Below the pieces are notes generated by a model. The model was not told the origin of the DNA. It made no database searches and saw nothing but the letters and a program-made list of their open reading frames with translations. Made by a program: the position numbers and the translations under genes. A stretch of 64,000 nucleotides of DNA from Microbacterium rhizosphaerae (lineage in GTDB: Bacteria > Actinomycetota > Actinomycetes > Actinomycetales > Microbacteriaceae), in the NCBI RefSeq assembly GCF_034120055.1, contig NZ_CP139368.1, positions 2,914,001 through 2,978,000 on the forward strand, written 5' to 3'. Positions within the stretch are counted from its first letter, which is position 1; the number at the start of each line of letters is the position of its first letter. This document shows positions 9,127 to 16,993 of this stretch, one piece after another.

Positions 9127-9990
9127 CTAACTGGCAGCGCGGATGGTGTTGTCGTTGAGTCTTTCGTATTCGGTCGGGGTGCGGTAGCCGAGAGCAGAGT
9201 GGCGGCGCTGTCGGTTGTGAAAGATCTCGATGTACTCGAAGATCGCGTTCGCCAGTTCGACCCGGGTCTTCCACTTCTTCCGGTTGAGCAGCTCGATCTG
9301 CATGGACGACCAGAAGCTTTCCATCATGGCGTTGTCGAGCCCATCGCCGACGGTTCCAAACGAGGGCAGTAGCCCCGCGGAGCGGATCTTGTCCCCGAAG
9401 ACCCAGGAGGTGAACTGCGTGCCGTGGTCGGCGTGCACAACGGCCCCGGGCTCGGGCCGGCGGTTGCGGATCGCCATGTCGAGCGCGTTGACAACGAGTG
9501 TGGCGTCCTGCTTCGAGTCGATCGACCAACCCACGATCCGGCGGCTGTAAGCGTCGAGGACAGCGGCACAGTAGACCCAGCCTTCTCGCGTTCGATGTTG
9601 CGTGATGTCCGTGACCCAGAGCTCGTTCGGACGGGCACGGTGGAACTTCCGGTTCACGAGGTCGTCAGCGGTGACCACTCCGCGCAGCCGTTTCGATCGG
9701 ACCGGCCCAGGAAGCCCGTAGATTCCGGCCAGGCGCATCAGTTTGTACACGGTGCGCTCGCACACGGTCACGTCCATGGCCATCGTCAGTTCGGCGTGCA
9801 CCCGTCGGTATCCGTAGGTGCCGCGGGAGGCGACGTGCACTTCGCGGATCAGCCCGGTCAGCCATTGCCGCCGCAGCTCGGACTGCGTCATCGGTCGACG
9901 CTTGTGCTTGTAGTAGTTCTGCCTGGCGATCCCGAGGACCTGGCAGCACCGGTCGATGGGAACCCCGGCGTCGGCGAGACGGTCGATCAC
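9127..9990 (-). CDS. IS3-family transposase OrfB (inner IS)
   Basis: 287 aa from GTG 9990, overlapping the orfA stop as GTGA. A slippery CCCAAAAGG on the minus strand (around 10001-10008) would allow -1 frameshifting to an OrfAB fusion '...KRFYPVIDRLADAG'. DDE motifs are 'WVTDITQH', 'VVHADHGTQF' and 'NAMMESFWSSMQIELL'. It is only distantly similar to the outer-IS transposase, so the two elements are different IS types. Confidence 0.9.
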   Translation of the reverse strand: MIDRLADAGVPIDRCCQVLGIARQNYYKHKRRPMTQSELRRQWLTGLIREVHVASRGTYGYRRVHAELTMAMDVTVCERTVYKLMRLAGIYGLPGPVRSKRLRGVVTADDLVNRKFHRARPNELWVTDITQHRTREGWVYCAAVLDAYSRRIVGWSIDSKQDATLVVNALDMAIRNRRPEPGAVVHADHGTQFTSWVFGDKIRSAGLLPSFGTVGDGLDNAMMESFWSSMQIELLNRKKWKTRVELANAIFEYIEIFHNRQRRHSALGYRTPTEYERLNDNTIRAAS

Positions 9991-10283
9991 CGGGTAGAAC
10001 CTTTTGGGCGGGGACGCTCCTCATCGAGGAACTTCGCCGCTTGACGCACGATCGCCAGCTCCGTCTCAAGCTCGCGAATGCGCCGCTTGGCGGCACGCAG
10101 CTCCGCGGACTCTGACGTCGGAACGCCGGGCCTTCGCGCGTTGTCGATATCGTCCTGACGGATCCACTTCGACAACGTGACGGGGTGGATACCCAGCTCG
10201 ACAGCGGTCTGCTTGGCCTGCTTCCCCGCACGTACCAGCGCGACAGCACGGGCACGGAACTCGGGCGGATAAGGACGGGGCAT
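9987..10283 (-). CDS. IS3-family transposase OrfA (inner IS)
   Basis: 98 aa. Helix-turn-helix ('YPPEFRARAVALVRAGKQ', 'VELGIHPVTLSKWIRQ') followed by a heptad-like helix ('AAKRRIRELETELAIVRQAA'). It ends just after the A4G slippery site shared with orfB. Confidence 0.88.
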   Translation of the reverse strand: MPRPYPPEFRARAVALVRAGKQAKQTAVELGIHPVTLSKWIRQDDIDNARRPGVPTSESAELRAAKRRIRELETELAIVRQAAKFLDEERPRPKGSTR

Positions 10284-10394
10284 GAGGATGAGCCTCTCGG
10301 ATCAGGCCGCTAGTTAGCCATCGAAACTGGAACCCAATCCGTGGGGCAGGTCAAGATGTCACCTATCCGTGCAGCAGTCCCCGCTTCGACGTGA

Positions 10395-10808
10395 ATCTCG
10401 AGTGCCTCCGACGGCATTACGACGGGAGCAGTGGGCAGCCCGCTTGCCGATGTACCCGACGACTTGCATGACTTCTTCGCGTTGTTCGGCAGCTTCGACG
10501 GCTACGCCAGCCACGTCCTGCTTCAGGACCTCATATAACCTGATCGGCCGGTGCGGCCTCTCCTGCCGTTTGACGACTTCGAAGATGACCCCCTGATGGC
10601 TCGAAGCGTCGGCGAGTTTCGCGAAAACATTTCGCGATCGATGGACTTCATGAGGATGCCCAACGCACGAATCGACCGCTGGACTCGCGTGGACACACGG
10701 TTCCACCGATCACGGAGCTCTGCCGAGCCTTGCCCGTTGGGACTGGTTGCGGTGGATTGGTCCATCGCACCCGGGAGTTCCGCGGACCAACCGATTAGCC
10801 AGCCATGA
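10395..10808 (+). pseudogene. Possible gene remnant with an in-frame stop, abutting the outer IS
   Basis: One frame reads protein-like sequence ('DDLHDFFALFGSFDGYASH') to a TAA at 10536-10538. It then continues in the same frame ('FDDFEDDPLMARSVGEFREN') to 10808. Its 5' side is the end of the outer IS. This fits the 3' part of a gene cut by the IS and then inactivated, but open frames are common at this GC content. The second part alone could start at GTG 10551. Family not recognised. Confidence 0.25.
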
Positions 10809-10867
10809 TGAGCGTTTCCAGCGCACGCGGAAGGCCGCTCCGTAAACTTGGGACGGAGGACAGAGAC

Positions 10868-11236
10868 ATGGCCGAGGCACCGATGACCCAGAACCCGTAT
10901 GCGTTCGAGGAGTGGCTGGAAGAGAATGGCGTGGACCGCTGGTCCGATGTCCCGTGGGGCGAGCAACTGTCCGACCACTACCAGCGCGAGCAGGCTCGCC
11001 GGAACGCAGAGTCCGCGAAGATCCACGCCGGTGAGAACCCGGTGCTGCACATGGTCCACGTCGATTGCCAGCCCGACGCTGAATGGCTAACGACCCACTG
11101 CGGCATTGCAGTCGAGCGCCACGCTCAGCGCACCGACCCCGAGATCGCCACCGTCGAGAAGCCGCTTTGCCCCGAGTGCACCGCCGTCCTGCGCGCCTCG
11201 ACCGTCTGCCATCTTTGCGGAACAGACCTCGCGTAA
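10868..11236 (+). CDS. Small zinc-ribbon-like hypothetical protein
   Basis: 122 aa from ATG 10868, which has GGAGGA 8 nt upstream. The N-terminal half is charged and helical ('YAFEEWLEENGVDRWSDV'). The C-terminus has two CxxC pairs ('LCPEC...VCHLCGTD') that could bind one zinc ion. Family not recognised; it could be a small nucleic-acid- or protein-binding factor of the island. Confidence 0.65.
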   Translation: MAEAPMTQNPYAFEEWLEENGVDRWSDVPWGEQLSDHYQREQARRNAESAKIHAGENPVLHMVHVDCQPDAEWLTTHCGIAVERHAQRTDPEIATVEKPLCPECTAVLRASTVCHLCGTDLA

Positions 11237-11748
11237 TGGCCGGTAACTAAGTTCCCGGAGATAACCAGCGAGGAACTGTTGACGCTCGACGTGCTGGCCT
11301 CCAGCGGAGCACCCTGGGCCGAGGTTTGGAGCGGCTGGGAAGGGCCAGCAAGGGAGGGCGACCCCTACCAGGGGTGGGCGTACTTTCGTGAGTTCTAGGG
11401 CAAACACGTCCCGCCGTAACCCGCGAACGGTAATCGAAGCCTACGCGTTCAGGTCGAACTCGCCACTGATGCCGTGCAGACCGCTCACAAGCGCTCGTCG
11501 GCTGGCGCGAGCGCGTCGGCCACGCCTCACGTTCGACAAGCCGACAAACGTTTCGGTGATCGACAGGGATTGGGATACAACAGACCTTCGTATGCGGGGC
11601 CGACCAGGCCCGTGGAACCGTAACCGGGCATCGCCAGCTGGAGGCACCCGGCGTACTGCTCCGGGTCCGGTTGTTGGCTATGGCTCAACGTTCGGCGAAC
11701 ATCCAGTGCACGATGGCTTTCAATCCATAGCCTCACGGACCCAGCTGT
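11237..11748. other. 512-bp gap with one possible small ORF
   Basis: In the frame of the preceding gene, directly after its stop, a further open stretch reads 'LASSGAPWAEVWSGWEG' and ends at TAG 11396-11398. A TTG at 11279 with GAGGA just upstream could start a roughly 39-aa peptide. On the minus strand an open frame spans 11527-11736 ('QPDPEQYAGCLQLAMPGYG'). Neither is recognisable. I see no RNA gene or repeat here. Confidence 0.3.
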
Positions 11749-12150
11749 TCAGTCCCGGTCGGTGGCCGCCACGTGAAGCAGCTCGTCATCGAGAATCACG
11801 TCGATCGCTGCACGGTCGAACTGGTCCGACGTGCGCGCTCCAGCCATGAAACCGGTCTCGCCGCCGTTGAGACCCCACGTTGCGACAGTCTCCGCCCGAT
11901 TCTGCAGATGCGCCCTTGCGTCCCGGCCCCAGACCACGAAGCTGCTGCCGTACACGCCCCATTCGCCGACGGCTCGGTGCTCAGCTACCAAGTCATCGAT
12001 CCAGTTGAGCCCGGAGATGCCTGATTGAAACTCAGCGATCGTCACCGTCTCGCCGAGGTCCACTTCAGTTGCTGTGTTCGGCAACGTCTCAGCCGTGGTC
12101 GGAGTCCTAGCCCGACTCACCGCCACATACCACCCAAGCGCCATGTCCAT
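11749..12150 (-). CDS. Hypothetical protein
   Basis: About 133 aa from ATG 12150; ATG 12144 is an alternative and both are served by AAGGGAGAG. Sequence looks like a compact alpha/beta protein with many Trp residues ('ALGWYVAVSRA', 'WGVYGSSFVVWGRDA'). No membrane segment, signal or recognised motif. It is divergent from the XRE regulator gene and shares the 200-bp intergenic region that carries the two-part upstream element. Confidence 0.55.
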   Translation of the reverse strand: MDMALGWYVAVSRARTPTTAETLPNTATEVDLGETVTIAEFQSGISGLNWIDDLVAEHRAVGEWGVYGSSFVVWGRDARAHLQNRAETVATWGLNGGETGFMAGARTSDQFDRAAIDVILDDELLHVAATDRD

Positions 12151-12310
12151 CTCTCCCTTCCACCAGGACGATATCCGCCACCCGCACAAGATCTTCTGTC
12201 GAAGAAGTGCCACCCGTCAGCGCCGCCGCTCGCCTCCGTCCCAGCACTTCCGTGCGCTCGGTGCCGCTCGCGGCGATGACCTAAGAAGCAGCGGTAAGAA
12301 CGGAATCGGC

Positions 12311-12348
12311 GCCAATTGCAGTACAAAATCTCTTCTGAGAGCATAGAC
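12311..12348 (+). promoter_or_regulatory. Two-part upstream element of the XRE gene (copy 1)
   Basis: GCCAATTGCAG (12311-12321), 16 nt, then AGAGCATAGAC (12338-12348), ending 2 nt before the XRE start codon. The same arrangement with one mismatch occurs at 18114-18151 upstream of the Mza-like operon. It may be a shared promoter or an operator for the XRE protein. The segment next to the ATG also forms CATAG-AC-CTATG, a short inverted repeat. Confidence 0.55.
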
Positions 12349-12350
12349 CT

Positions 12351-12797
12351 ATGGTCAAAGGCACCGAACATCGGCGATCCGGCGCATCGACGCCATCGCC
12401 TCGTACCGGCGACCTCGACCTCGGCCGCAGGATCGCCGCGCGGCGAGAGGACCTCGGGATGAGCCGCAAGGACCTCGCCTCGGCAACTGAGCTGTCTTAC
12501 CCCTACATCGCTCAGATCGAAACCGGGTACCGGCTTCCATCGTCAAAGCATCAACCGATGTTCGCCAGAGTGCTGGGCATGTCTCTCGACGAGCTTTTCG
12601 GCACGGTCGAATCGGCTCCGCCGCTACGCGCCGAGCACCCAATCACGGGAGCACCCCGGCCGTCACGAGAAGAAGCCATCGAGCGCGCGGTCCGCGAGCT
12701 CGAAACGCTTCCCGCATCCGTACGGCTTGAAGCGCTTGCTCAAGTCCAGATGAAGGTCATGGCGGGCATCGTGGAGGATCGCAGCCGAACACGCTGA
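12351..12797 (+). CDS. XRE-family helix-turn-helix transcriptional regulator
   Basis: 148 aa. An HTH_3/XRE domain spans about residues 23-78: 'LGRRIAARREDLGMSRKDLA', then 'LSYPYIAQIETGYRLPSSK' as the recognition helix region, then 'MFARVLGMSLDELFG'. The C-terminal 60 residues are helical. Such single-domain regulators control defence and restriction operons (for example C proteins). The shared element upstream of this gene and of the operon at 18287 suggests it regulates both. The ATG follows the element directly with no strong ribosome site. Confidence 0.85.
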   Translation: MVKGTEHRRSGASTPSPRTGDLDLGRRIAARREDLGMSRKDLASATELSYPYIAQIETGYRLPSSKHQPMFARVLGMSLDELFGTVESAPPLRAEHPITGAPRPSREEAIERAVRELETLPASVRLEALAQVQMKVMAGIVEDRSRTR

Positions 12798-12898
12798 GCA
12801 AAGAGCGCTCCACAATTCGCGCCGACTCCGATGAATTCTGGACCGCGGATTCGTTTGCCCGCCGGTCAGCCTCAGCTCTACCGACAACATCTCCTCTC

Positions 12899-14026
12899 CT
12901 AACTCAAATGGCCCGGGAACCACGTGCTCGGCGTCGCCACCGCGAGGCGCGTCATCCCCCGGTCATCGATGTAGAGCACGTCACCGTAGTTGGTGACGCG
13001 GATCGTTCCGCCGGGCTCGGCCTGCGACACGACGGCATTCTGGATGGCCATTGCGGTAGCAGCTGCACCTTCGGGCACGAGTTCGGTGAGCGCCACGCCG
13101 CTATCGAGATCCACGAGCTTGCCATCGAGGATGTCGTAGTAGCGACGCACCAGGAAGCCGCGCGCGATCTCGCCGGCGGGGTCGGGCCCGGTGTAGCCGA
13201 GCAGACGCTCCTCGCCATCGATGAAGCCGCCTACGGCGCCATCTGCGTCGACCCAGAGCTCCCCCATCGGCTGCGCGGACGTCCACTGGCGAAGCTTCTC
13301 GGAAAAGCTCCCATCGACCTCGGACCGCAGGGAGCGGCCTGTCTGAACATCCACGACGTCCCGCGTTCGCGTCACCCTGACGCGACGTTCAGGGATGTCC
13401 CCACGCCACAGCCCGCCAATCGGAGGGCGGCTCGGACGCTCCGCCGTCTCGAGCTCGACTTCAGCGGGCGGTTCGTCCCCGCCGTTCGACGCAGGCTCGG
13501 GCTGTGCCGGGGTCTGCGGCTCGGATGCCGCGGCCTGATACTGCCCGGATCGGATTCGATCGATCCGCTTCATCATCCGCGCTGCGGGACCCTGGATCCC
13601 CATGGAAACCTTCTGGCCGAAGGCCCGCACGAGATCCGCCGCTTCCCGTAGCTGTGCGGCAGACGGCTCATCGCTGAAGTGCAGCCACGTGTTCCGCATG
13701 TCGACGATCTTCTTCGAGATCACCCGCAAGTCGCCGCTGTTAGGAATTACCTCGCGATATATCGTCCCCGGCGCTCTGAGGTACTCGCCCAGGAAGAAGC
13801 TTGGGTCCTCGGGAGACTGACGGCGCATGACCCGCTGCGGATCCTCGGCCCTGCGGCGCTCCACGTAGTCGTCGAACCACGCTCGCCCGTAGGTGGGGAT
13901 GAGCAGGCGATCACTGCGACGTGCGAACTCAATGCCGAATCCACGCATGAGCGAGAAGTAGCCCTTCATCACCTCGCCGTACGTGTTGTGCTCCGGAAGT
14001 TCGACCCGAAACGCTTCGATGGCCAT
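12899..14026 (-). CDS. Hypothetical protein with a HEPN-like Rx4H motif
   Basis: 375 aa, last gene of a three-gene minus-strand operon. Around residues 103-140 the sequence 'ISKKIVDMRNTWLHF' followed by a helix 'AAQLREAADLVRAFGQKV' resembles Swt1-type HEPN domains. Arg 111 and His 116 fit the Rx4H ribonuclease motif. A Pro/Glu-rich linker (about 170-205) leads to a beta-rich C-terminal half. HEPN proteins in defence loci usually cleave RNA to arrest the cell. The HEPN call is from motif pattern only. Its ATG overlaps the preceding stop (TGATG), implying translational coupling. Confidence 0.5.
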   Translation of the reverse strand: MAIEAFRVELPEHNTYGEVMKGYFSLMRGFGIEFARRSDRLLIPTYGRAWFDDYVERRRAEDPQRVMRRQSPEDPSFFLGEYLRAPGTIYREVIPNSGDLRVISKKIVDMRNTWLHFSDEPSAAQLREAADLVRAFGQKVSMGIQGPAARMMKRIDRIRSGQYQAAASEPQTPAQPEPASNGGDEPPAEVELETAERPSRPPIGGLWRGDIPERRVRVTRTRDVVDVQTGRSLRSEVDGSFSEKLRQWTSAQPMGELWVDADGAVGGFIDGEERLLGYTGPDPAGEIARGFLVRRYYDILDGKLVDLDSGVALTELVPEGAAATAMAIQNAVVSQAEPGGTIRVTNYGDVLYIDDRGMTRLAVATPSTWFPGHLS

Positions 14027-14625
14027 CAGTACAATGCCTCCACGTCACGCTCGATGCCGAATCTCTTCATGATCGGAAGGACGCGGGTCGTCGCGTACGC
14101 TGCGAACACGGCTTCGACACCGCCCTCGTCGACCATGAATGCCGGGTGACCCGCGTGCTGGCGGGCGCCGCCCTTCAGCTCGCCGTACTCACCGATGGCG
14201 ACGGCACCGTGTGATGTGAGGAGCTCGGCGACATCCGTTCCCGCCACCTCGTTGAGGTCATCCCACGTCACCGAGGCGAGCGTCGGATAGCCGCGGTCGC
14301 CGTACTTCAGTGTGCGAAGAAGCGCGACGCGCCGGCCCGCAGCCGCCTCGCCGAGGGTCATGCGCCCCGCCGCCTCTAGACGACGGTAAGGATCGGGGCC
14401 CGCGAGGAAGTCGAGCGGCTGCACGTCAGCAGAGCCATCCGTCCACACAGTGCATCCGACGGTCATGCGGAGGCCGTCGCTGGACTCGATAACAGCCTCG
14501 CGGAGCCTTCCAGACTGCTCAACGCCCGCACGTCCCGATGCCACCGACACACCGGTGAAGTCGACGTCTTCAGGCCGCATTGTCACCGCGATGAGGCCGA
14601 CATTGAACTCGATGTCCTCACTCAT
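14026..14625 (-). CDS. Hypothetical protein of the AIPR-like/HEPN-like cassette
   Basis: 199 aa, middle gene of the operon, overlapping both neighbours by a single base. The sequence appears as an alpha/beta protein starting with a beta strand ('FNVGLIAVTMRPEDVDF'), with no membrane segment or known catalytic motif. Strict coupling to its neighbours implies that it works with them. Family not recognised. Confidence 0.6.
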   Translation of the reverse strand: MSEDIEFNVGLIAVTMRPEDVDFTGVSVASGRAGVEQSGRLREAVIESSDGLRMTVGCTVWTDGSADVQPLDFLAGPDPYRRLEAAGRMTLGEAAAGRRVALLRTLKYGDRGYPTLASVTWDDLNEVAGTDVAELLTSHGAVAIGEYGELKGGARQHAGHPAFMVDEGGVEAVFAAYATTRVLPIMKRFGIERDVEALY

Positions 14626-16028
14626 CAGGCCGCGCCTGCAGCCAGTAGCAGGTTGGTGTAGGCATCGCGCACGAGTTCGTAGGCCGCTCCGGACTTGCCG
14701 ATCTTCTGAGGGTCGAAGTCCATTGTCTGCATGATCATCTTGTACTTCTTCGCGATCTCTCCGAGGTGCCTGTTAAGGAATGCGATGGGATCGGTCTTCC
14801 AGGCGATGGTTCCGTCGGTGCGGCGCTCGAGCAGCGCGGTCAGCCCGTAGACGAGCGGAATGATGAACCCTTCGGGGCTGGCGTAGTCTGCCTCCTGGTC
14901 GGAGAACTTCGTGTGGTGCTTCCTCGCGGTCTGCGGGTTCATTTTCCGCACAGCCACGATCGCACCATACCGACCGTCGTTCTGGTTGTATGCGATCGGG
15001 AACTTTCGGTAGATGAGCTCGTAGAGCTCGGGCATCTGGCCCGCGATCGTCAGCGCGCTGAAGACCGGCAGATTGCGGAGCTCGGCGAGCGCCCCGTGCA
15101 CGCACGTGACCGAAGGCGAGCTCATGAGCCGTTCGAAGCGGACAATGCAGTCGCCTTTGTTGCGGTACAGGTTCTGGGGTAGCGGCGCGGTCACCGCCTT
15201 CGCATCGTCGTCCTCGGGCATCGGCTCGAGAAGAGCGAGCGGCACCCAGGCGAGGGCGACCACATCGGCGACCTTCACCGGCTTCGGGTCGCCCTGCTGC
15301 CATTCGACCCGATCGCTGATGTACTTCGGCAGCGTCTGCTTGATGTCATCGAAGTAGCCGCGCTTGTTCGCCTTTGCTTCGACCCTCAGCTGGACGTTGT
15401 TATTGCGCGCTGCGCAGATGTCGAGGATTGAGGACTCGAAGGCCTCGACGACCGCGGTGTCGGACACATCCGAGGGGACGATCAGCTCCACCGGGATGAG
15501 GAAGTCCAACTCAGTCGAGTCCCCCTCGGCGCGCCGCACCTTAGCGCGTAGCTCGTCGACCCTCTCGGCTTCCTGATGCCAGAGATCGCGGAAGTCGGAC
15601 CAGACCTTGACCTTCCTGATGGCCTGCTCGGGAACACCGGCGACCGACAGGACATGCAGTCCGATCGCGAGCGTGTTGTGACCGCCGTCGAGGATGCCCT
15701 CGATCTTGCGGTCGGCGAAGTTGACGCCGATGCGATCGCGATCGAGCTTGCGGTAGTCGGAGGCCCCGAGCAGGATCCCCTTCGTCTTGAACGGGAAATC
15801 GTCGGGCGTGTTCTCTATCGAGTCACGGATCGCCGCAGTGACCTGACCGACTTTTGATGAGCGCGGATTCGCCTCGAGGTCGAGTACCTCAATGACGGGA
15901 ATGAAGTGGCGGGCCGGAACGAAGCCGGAGAACCGCGTGATGCGATCCACCGTCTGCTCCACGAGCTTGTCGAACTTGACGACGGCGTGGAACGCCGAGA
16001 ATGCTGCTTCGTTACTGTCTTGCCTCAT
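14625..16028 (-). CDS. AIPR-like protein (diverged)
   Basis: 467 aa, first gene of the operon. Two regions mirror the AIPR protein at 24997: 'IEGILDGGHNTLAIG' (about residue 110) against its 'LEIVNGGQTTASL', and 'AARNNNVQLRVEAKANKRGY' (about 205) against its 'ARFANSQSPVRMGDLTSNNR'. AIPR (abortive infection phage resistance) proteins occur in several defence systems with unclear biochemistry. Overall similarity is low, so it is a distant relative at best. The AGAGAGAG stretch directly before ATG 16028 may be its ribosome site. A perfect hairpin lies 46 nt upstream. Confidence 0.5.
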   Translation of the reverse strand: MRQDSNEAAFSAFHAVVKFDKLVEQTVDRITRFSGFVPARHFIPVIEVLDLEANPRSSKVGQVTAAIRDSIENTPDDFPFKTKGILLGASDYRKLDRDRIGVNFADRKIEGILDGGHNTLAIGLHVLSVAGVPEQAIRKVKVWSDFRDLWHQEAERVDELRAKVRRAEGDSTELDFLIPVELIVPSDVSDTAVVEAFESSILDICAARNNNVQLRVEAKANKRGYFDDIKQTLPKYISDRVEWQQGDPKPVKVADVVALAWVPLALLEPMPEDDDAKAVTAPLPQNLYRNKGDCIVRFERLMSSPSVTCVHGALAELRNLPVFSALTIAGQMPELYELIYRKFPIAYNQNDGRYGAIVAVRKMNPQTARKHHTKFSDQEADYASPEGFIIPLVYGLTALLERRTDGTIAWKTDPIAFLNRHLGEIAKKYKMIMQTMDFDPQKIGKSGAAYELVRDAYTNLLLAAGAA

Positions 16029-16073
16029 TGCTCTCTCTCATTCTGCCGAGGGAGAGCCCCTGGACGCGCAAAT

Positions 16074-16093
16074 GGCCGGCTCTGGAGCCGGCC
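16074..16093. promoter_or_regulatory. GC-rich perfect hairpin upstream of the AIPR-like operon
   Basis: GGCCGGCTC-TG-GAGCCGGCC is a perfect 9-bp inverted repeat, 46-65 nt upstream of the ATG at 16028. It lacks a T-run, so it is more likely an operator or a leader hairpin of the minus-strand operon than a terminator. Confidence 0.35.
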
Positions 16094-16265
16094 GAGTCTG
16101 CTCTTGGGGTCGGTCGAGTCGACCCTTCCAGAAGCCCTGCCGGGATTCTTCTTAGTTTGTCGCGGGCCCCTCGTGGGCGCCGATTCGGCTATTCCGCCAG
16201 GCTTCTCAGCCCGGCACTTTCATGGTGACATGCGACGCGCTGATTGCACAAGCAGGTGTTTGCGG

Positions 16266-16283
16266 AGCGCATAGTGGTGCGCT
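16266..16283 (+). promoter_or_regulatory. Inverted repeat at the HNH gene promoter
   Basis: AGCGCA-TAGTGG-TGCGCT is a perfect 6-bp inverted repeat with a 6-bp spacer. It overlaps a candidate -10 (TAGAAA, 16283-16288) that ends 6 nt before the ATG at 16295. This arrangement fits a repressor site over a leaderless promoter. Confidence 0.35.
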
Positions 16284-16294
16284 AGAAACTACTC

Positions 16295-16993
16295 ATGAGC
16301 GTGGACTGGACGTACGAAGAAGTCGTAGTTGTCGCGGATGTCGTGCAGCAACACGGGTGGCGCTCGCTGAGACGCGACGACACGGAAGTCACTCGACTCT
16401 CGGAGCTGCTGCGCGCGGCGAAAGTGCACCCCGTCGACTCCAGGGACGACAAGTTCCGCAACCCGGCAGGTGTCGCACGCAAGACCGCAGACCTCGCGAC
16501 AGCGCACCCGGACTATGAGGGCAAGACCACTAGGGGCGGAAGCATGACCCTCCAGGTGCTTGAGGCGTTCCTAGACGACCCGGAGGGCATGCGGCCTATT
16601 GCCGCTTCGATCCGAGAGGCCCTGCGTAGCGGTCAGCAGGTTGAGGTCAATGAGCTCGTGCCCCCCGGCGAAGGGGACGGACTTCGTGAAGGCCGCCTGC
16701 TTCTCGCGCTTCACGTCAAACGCGAGCGCAACCGCGCATTGAGGACTGCACGCATCAATGGCGCCCTTGCGTCCGGCATGGGGCTGGCGTGCGAGGTATG
16801 CGGGTTTGACTTCGAGAAGAAGTACGGAGCTCGCGGTGCCGGATACATCGAGGTGCACCACACGCTCCCACTTCACGTGTCAGGCGAGGTCAAGACGAAG
16901 CTCGAAGATCTCGCCCTTCTGTGCGCAAACTGCCACCGAATGGCGCACCGAGCTCCCTGGGTCACCCCCCGACAGCTAGGGCGTGTCTCCTAA
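16295..16993 (+). CDS. HNH endonuclease, C-terminus altered by IS insertion
   Basis: 232 aa. The N-terminal half ('WTYEEVVVVADVVQQHGW', 'FRNPAGVARKTADLATAHP') resembles the HNH-associated domain of island restriction nucleases. The C-terminal half has a zinc-bound HNH core: CEVC about residue 165, 'YIEVHHTLPL' with the catalytic His pair near 188, and 'LCANCHRMAHR' near 208-218. The IS5 element at 16980 lies within the 3' end. Before insertion the frame would have read '...PRQLAADLPEQT' and stopped at 17950; it now ends '...PRQLGRVS'. The HNH core is intact, so the protein may still be active. It is divergent from the AIPR-like operon. Confidence 0.82.
   Translation: MSVDWTYEEVVVVADVVQQHGWRSLRRDDTEVTRLSELLRAAKVHPVDSRDDKFRNPAGVARKTADLATAHPDYEGKTTRGGSMTLQVLEAFLDDPEGMRPIAASIREALRSGQQVEVNELVPPGEGDGLREGRLLLALHVKRERNRALRTARINGALASGMGLACEVCGFDFEKKYGARGAGYIEVHHTLPLHVSGEVKTKLEDLALLCANCHRMAHRAPWVTPRQLGRVS

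Larger units (their letters stand above)
9091..10353 (-). mobile_element. IS3-family insertion sequence (inner), nested in the outer IS
   Basis: 1263 bp. Ends are 28-bp imperfect inverted repeats: TGACCTGCCCCAC, then six differing bases, then GGTTCCAGT at 9091-9118, with the complement at 10326-10353. It is flanked by a 3-bp direct repeat AGA (9088-9090 and 10354-10356), the usual IS3 target duplication. This shows that it transposed into the right end of the outer element. orfA and orfB are both intact. Confidence 0.9.
7820..10382 (-). mobile_element. IS3-family insertion sequence (outer), interrupted by a second IS
   Basis: The ends carry an exact 26-bp inverted repeat: 7820-7845 begins GGGGACTGCTGCACGG and 10357-10382 is its reverse complement. 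Inside are overlapping orfA and orfB of the IS3 type. A second IS (9091-10353) sits within its right end, 3 bp from the right inverted repeat. Without that insert the element would be about 1297 bp, a normal IS3-family length. No convincing target duplication is seen around the outer ends. Confidence 0.85.

Noticed and set aside
7820-10382. A composite transposon bounded by two IS3 elements
   Set aside because: The two elements are nested, not flanking a cargo: only the inner one has a target duplication, and it lies within the outer one.
10523-11059. Minus-strand open frame of 178 codons
   Set aside because: It overlaps the zinc-ribbon gene, which has a good ribosome site and CxxC pairs, and shows no motif itself.
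11388-11849. Plus-strand open frame of 153 codons
   Set aside because: Arg/Pro/Ser-rich composition, no ribosome site, and overlaps the end of the minus-strand hypothetical gene.
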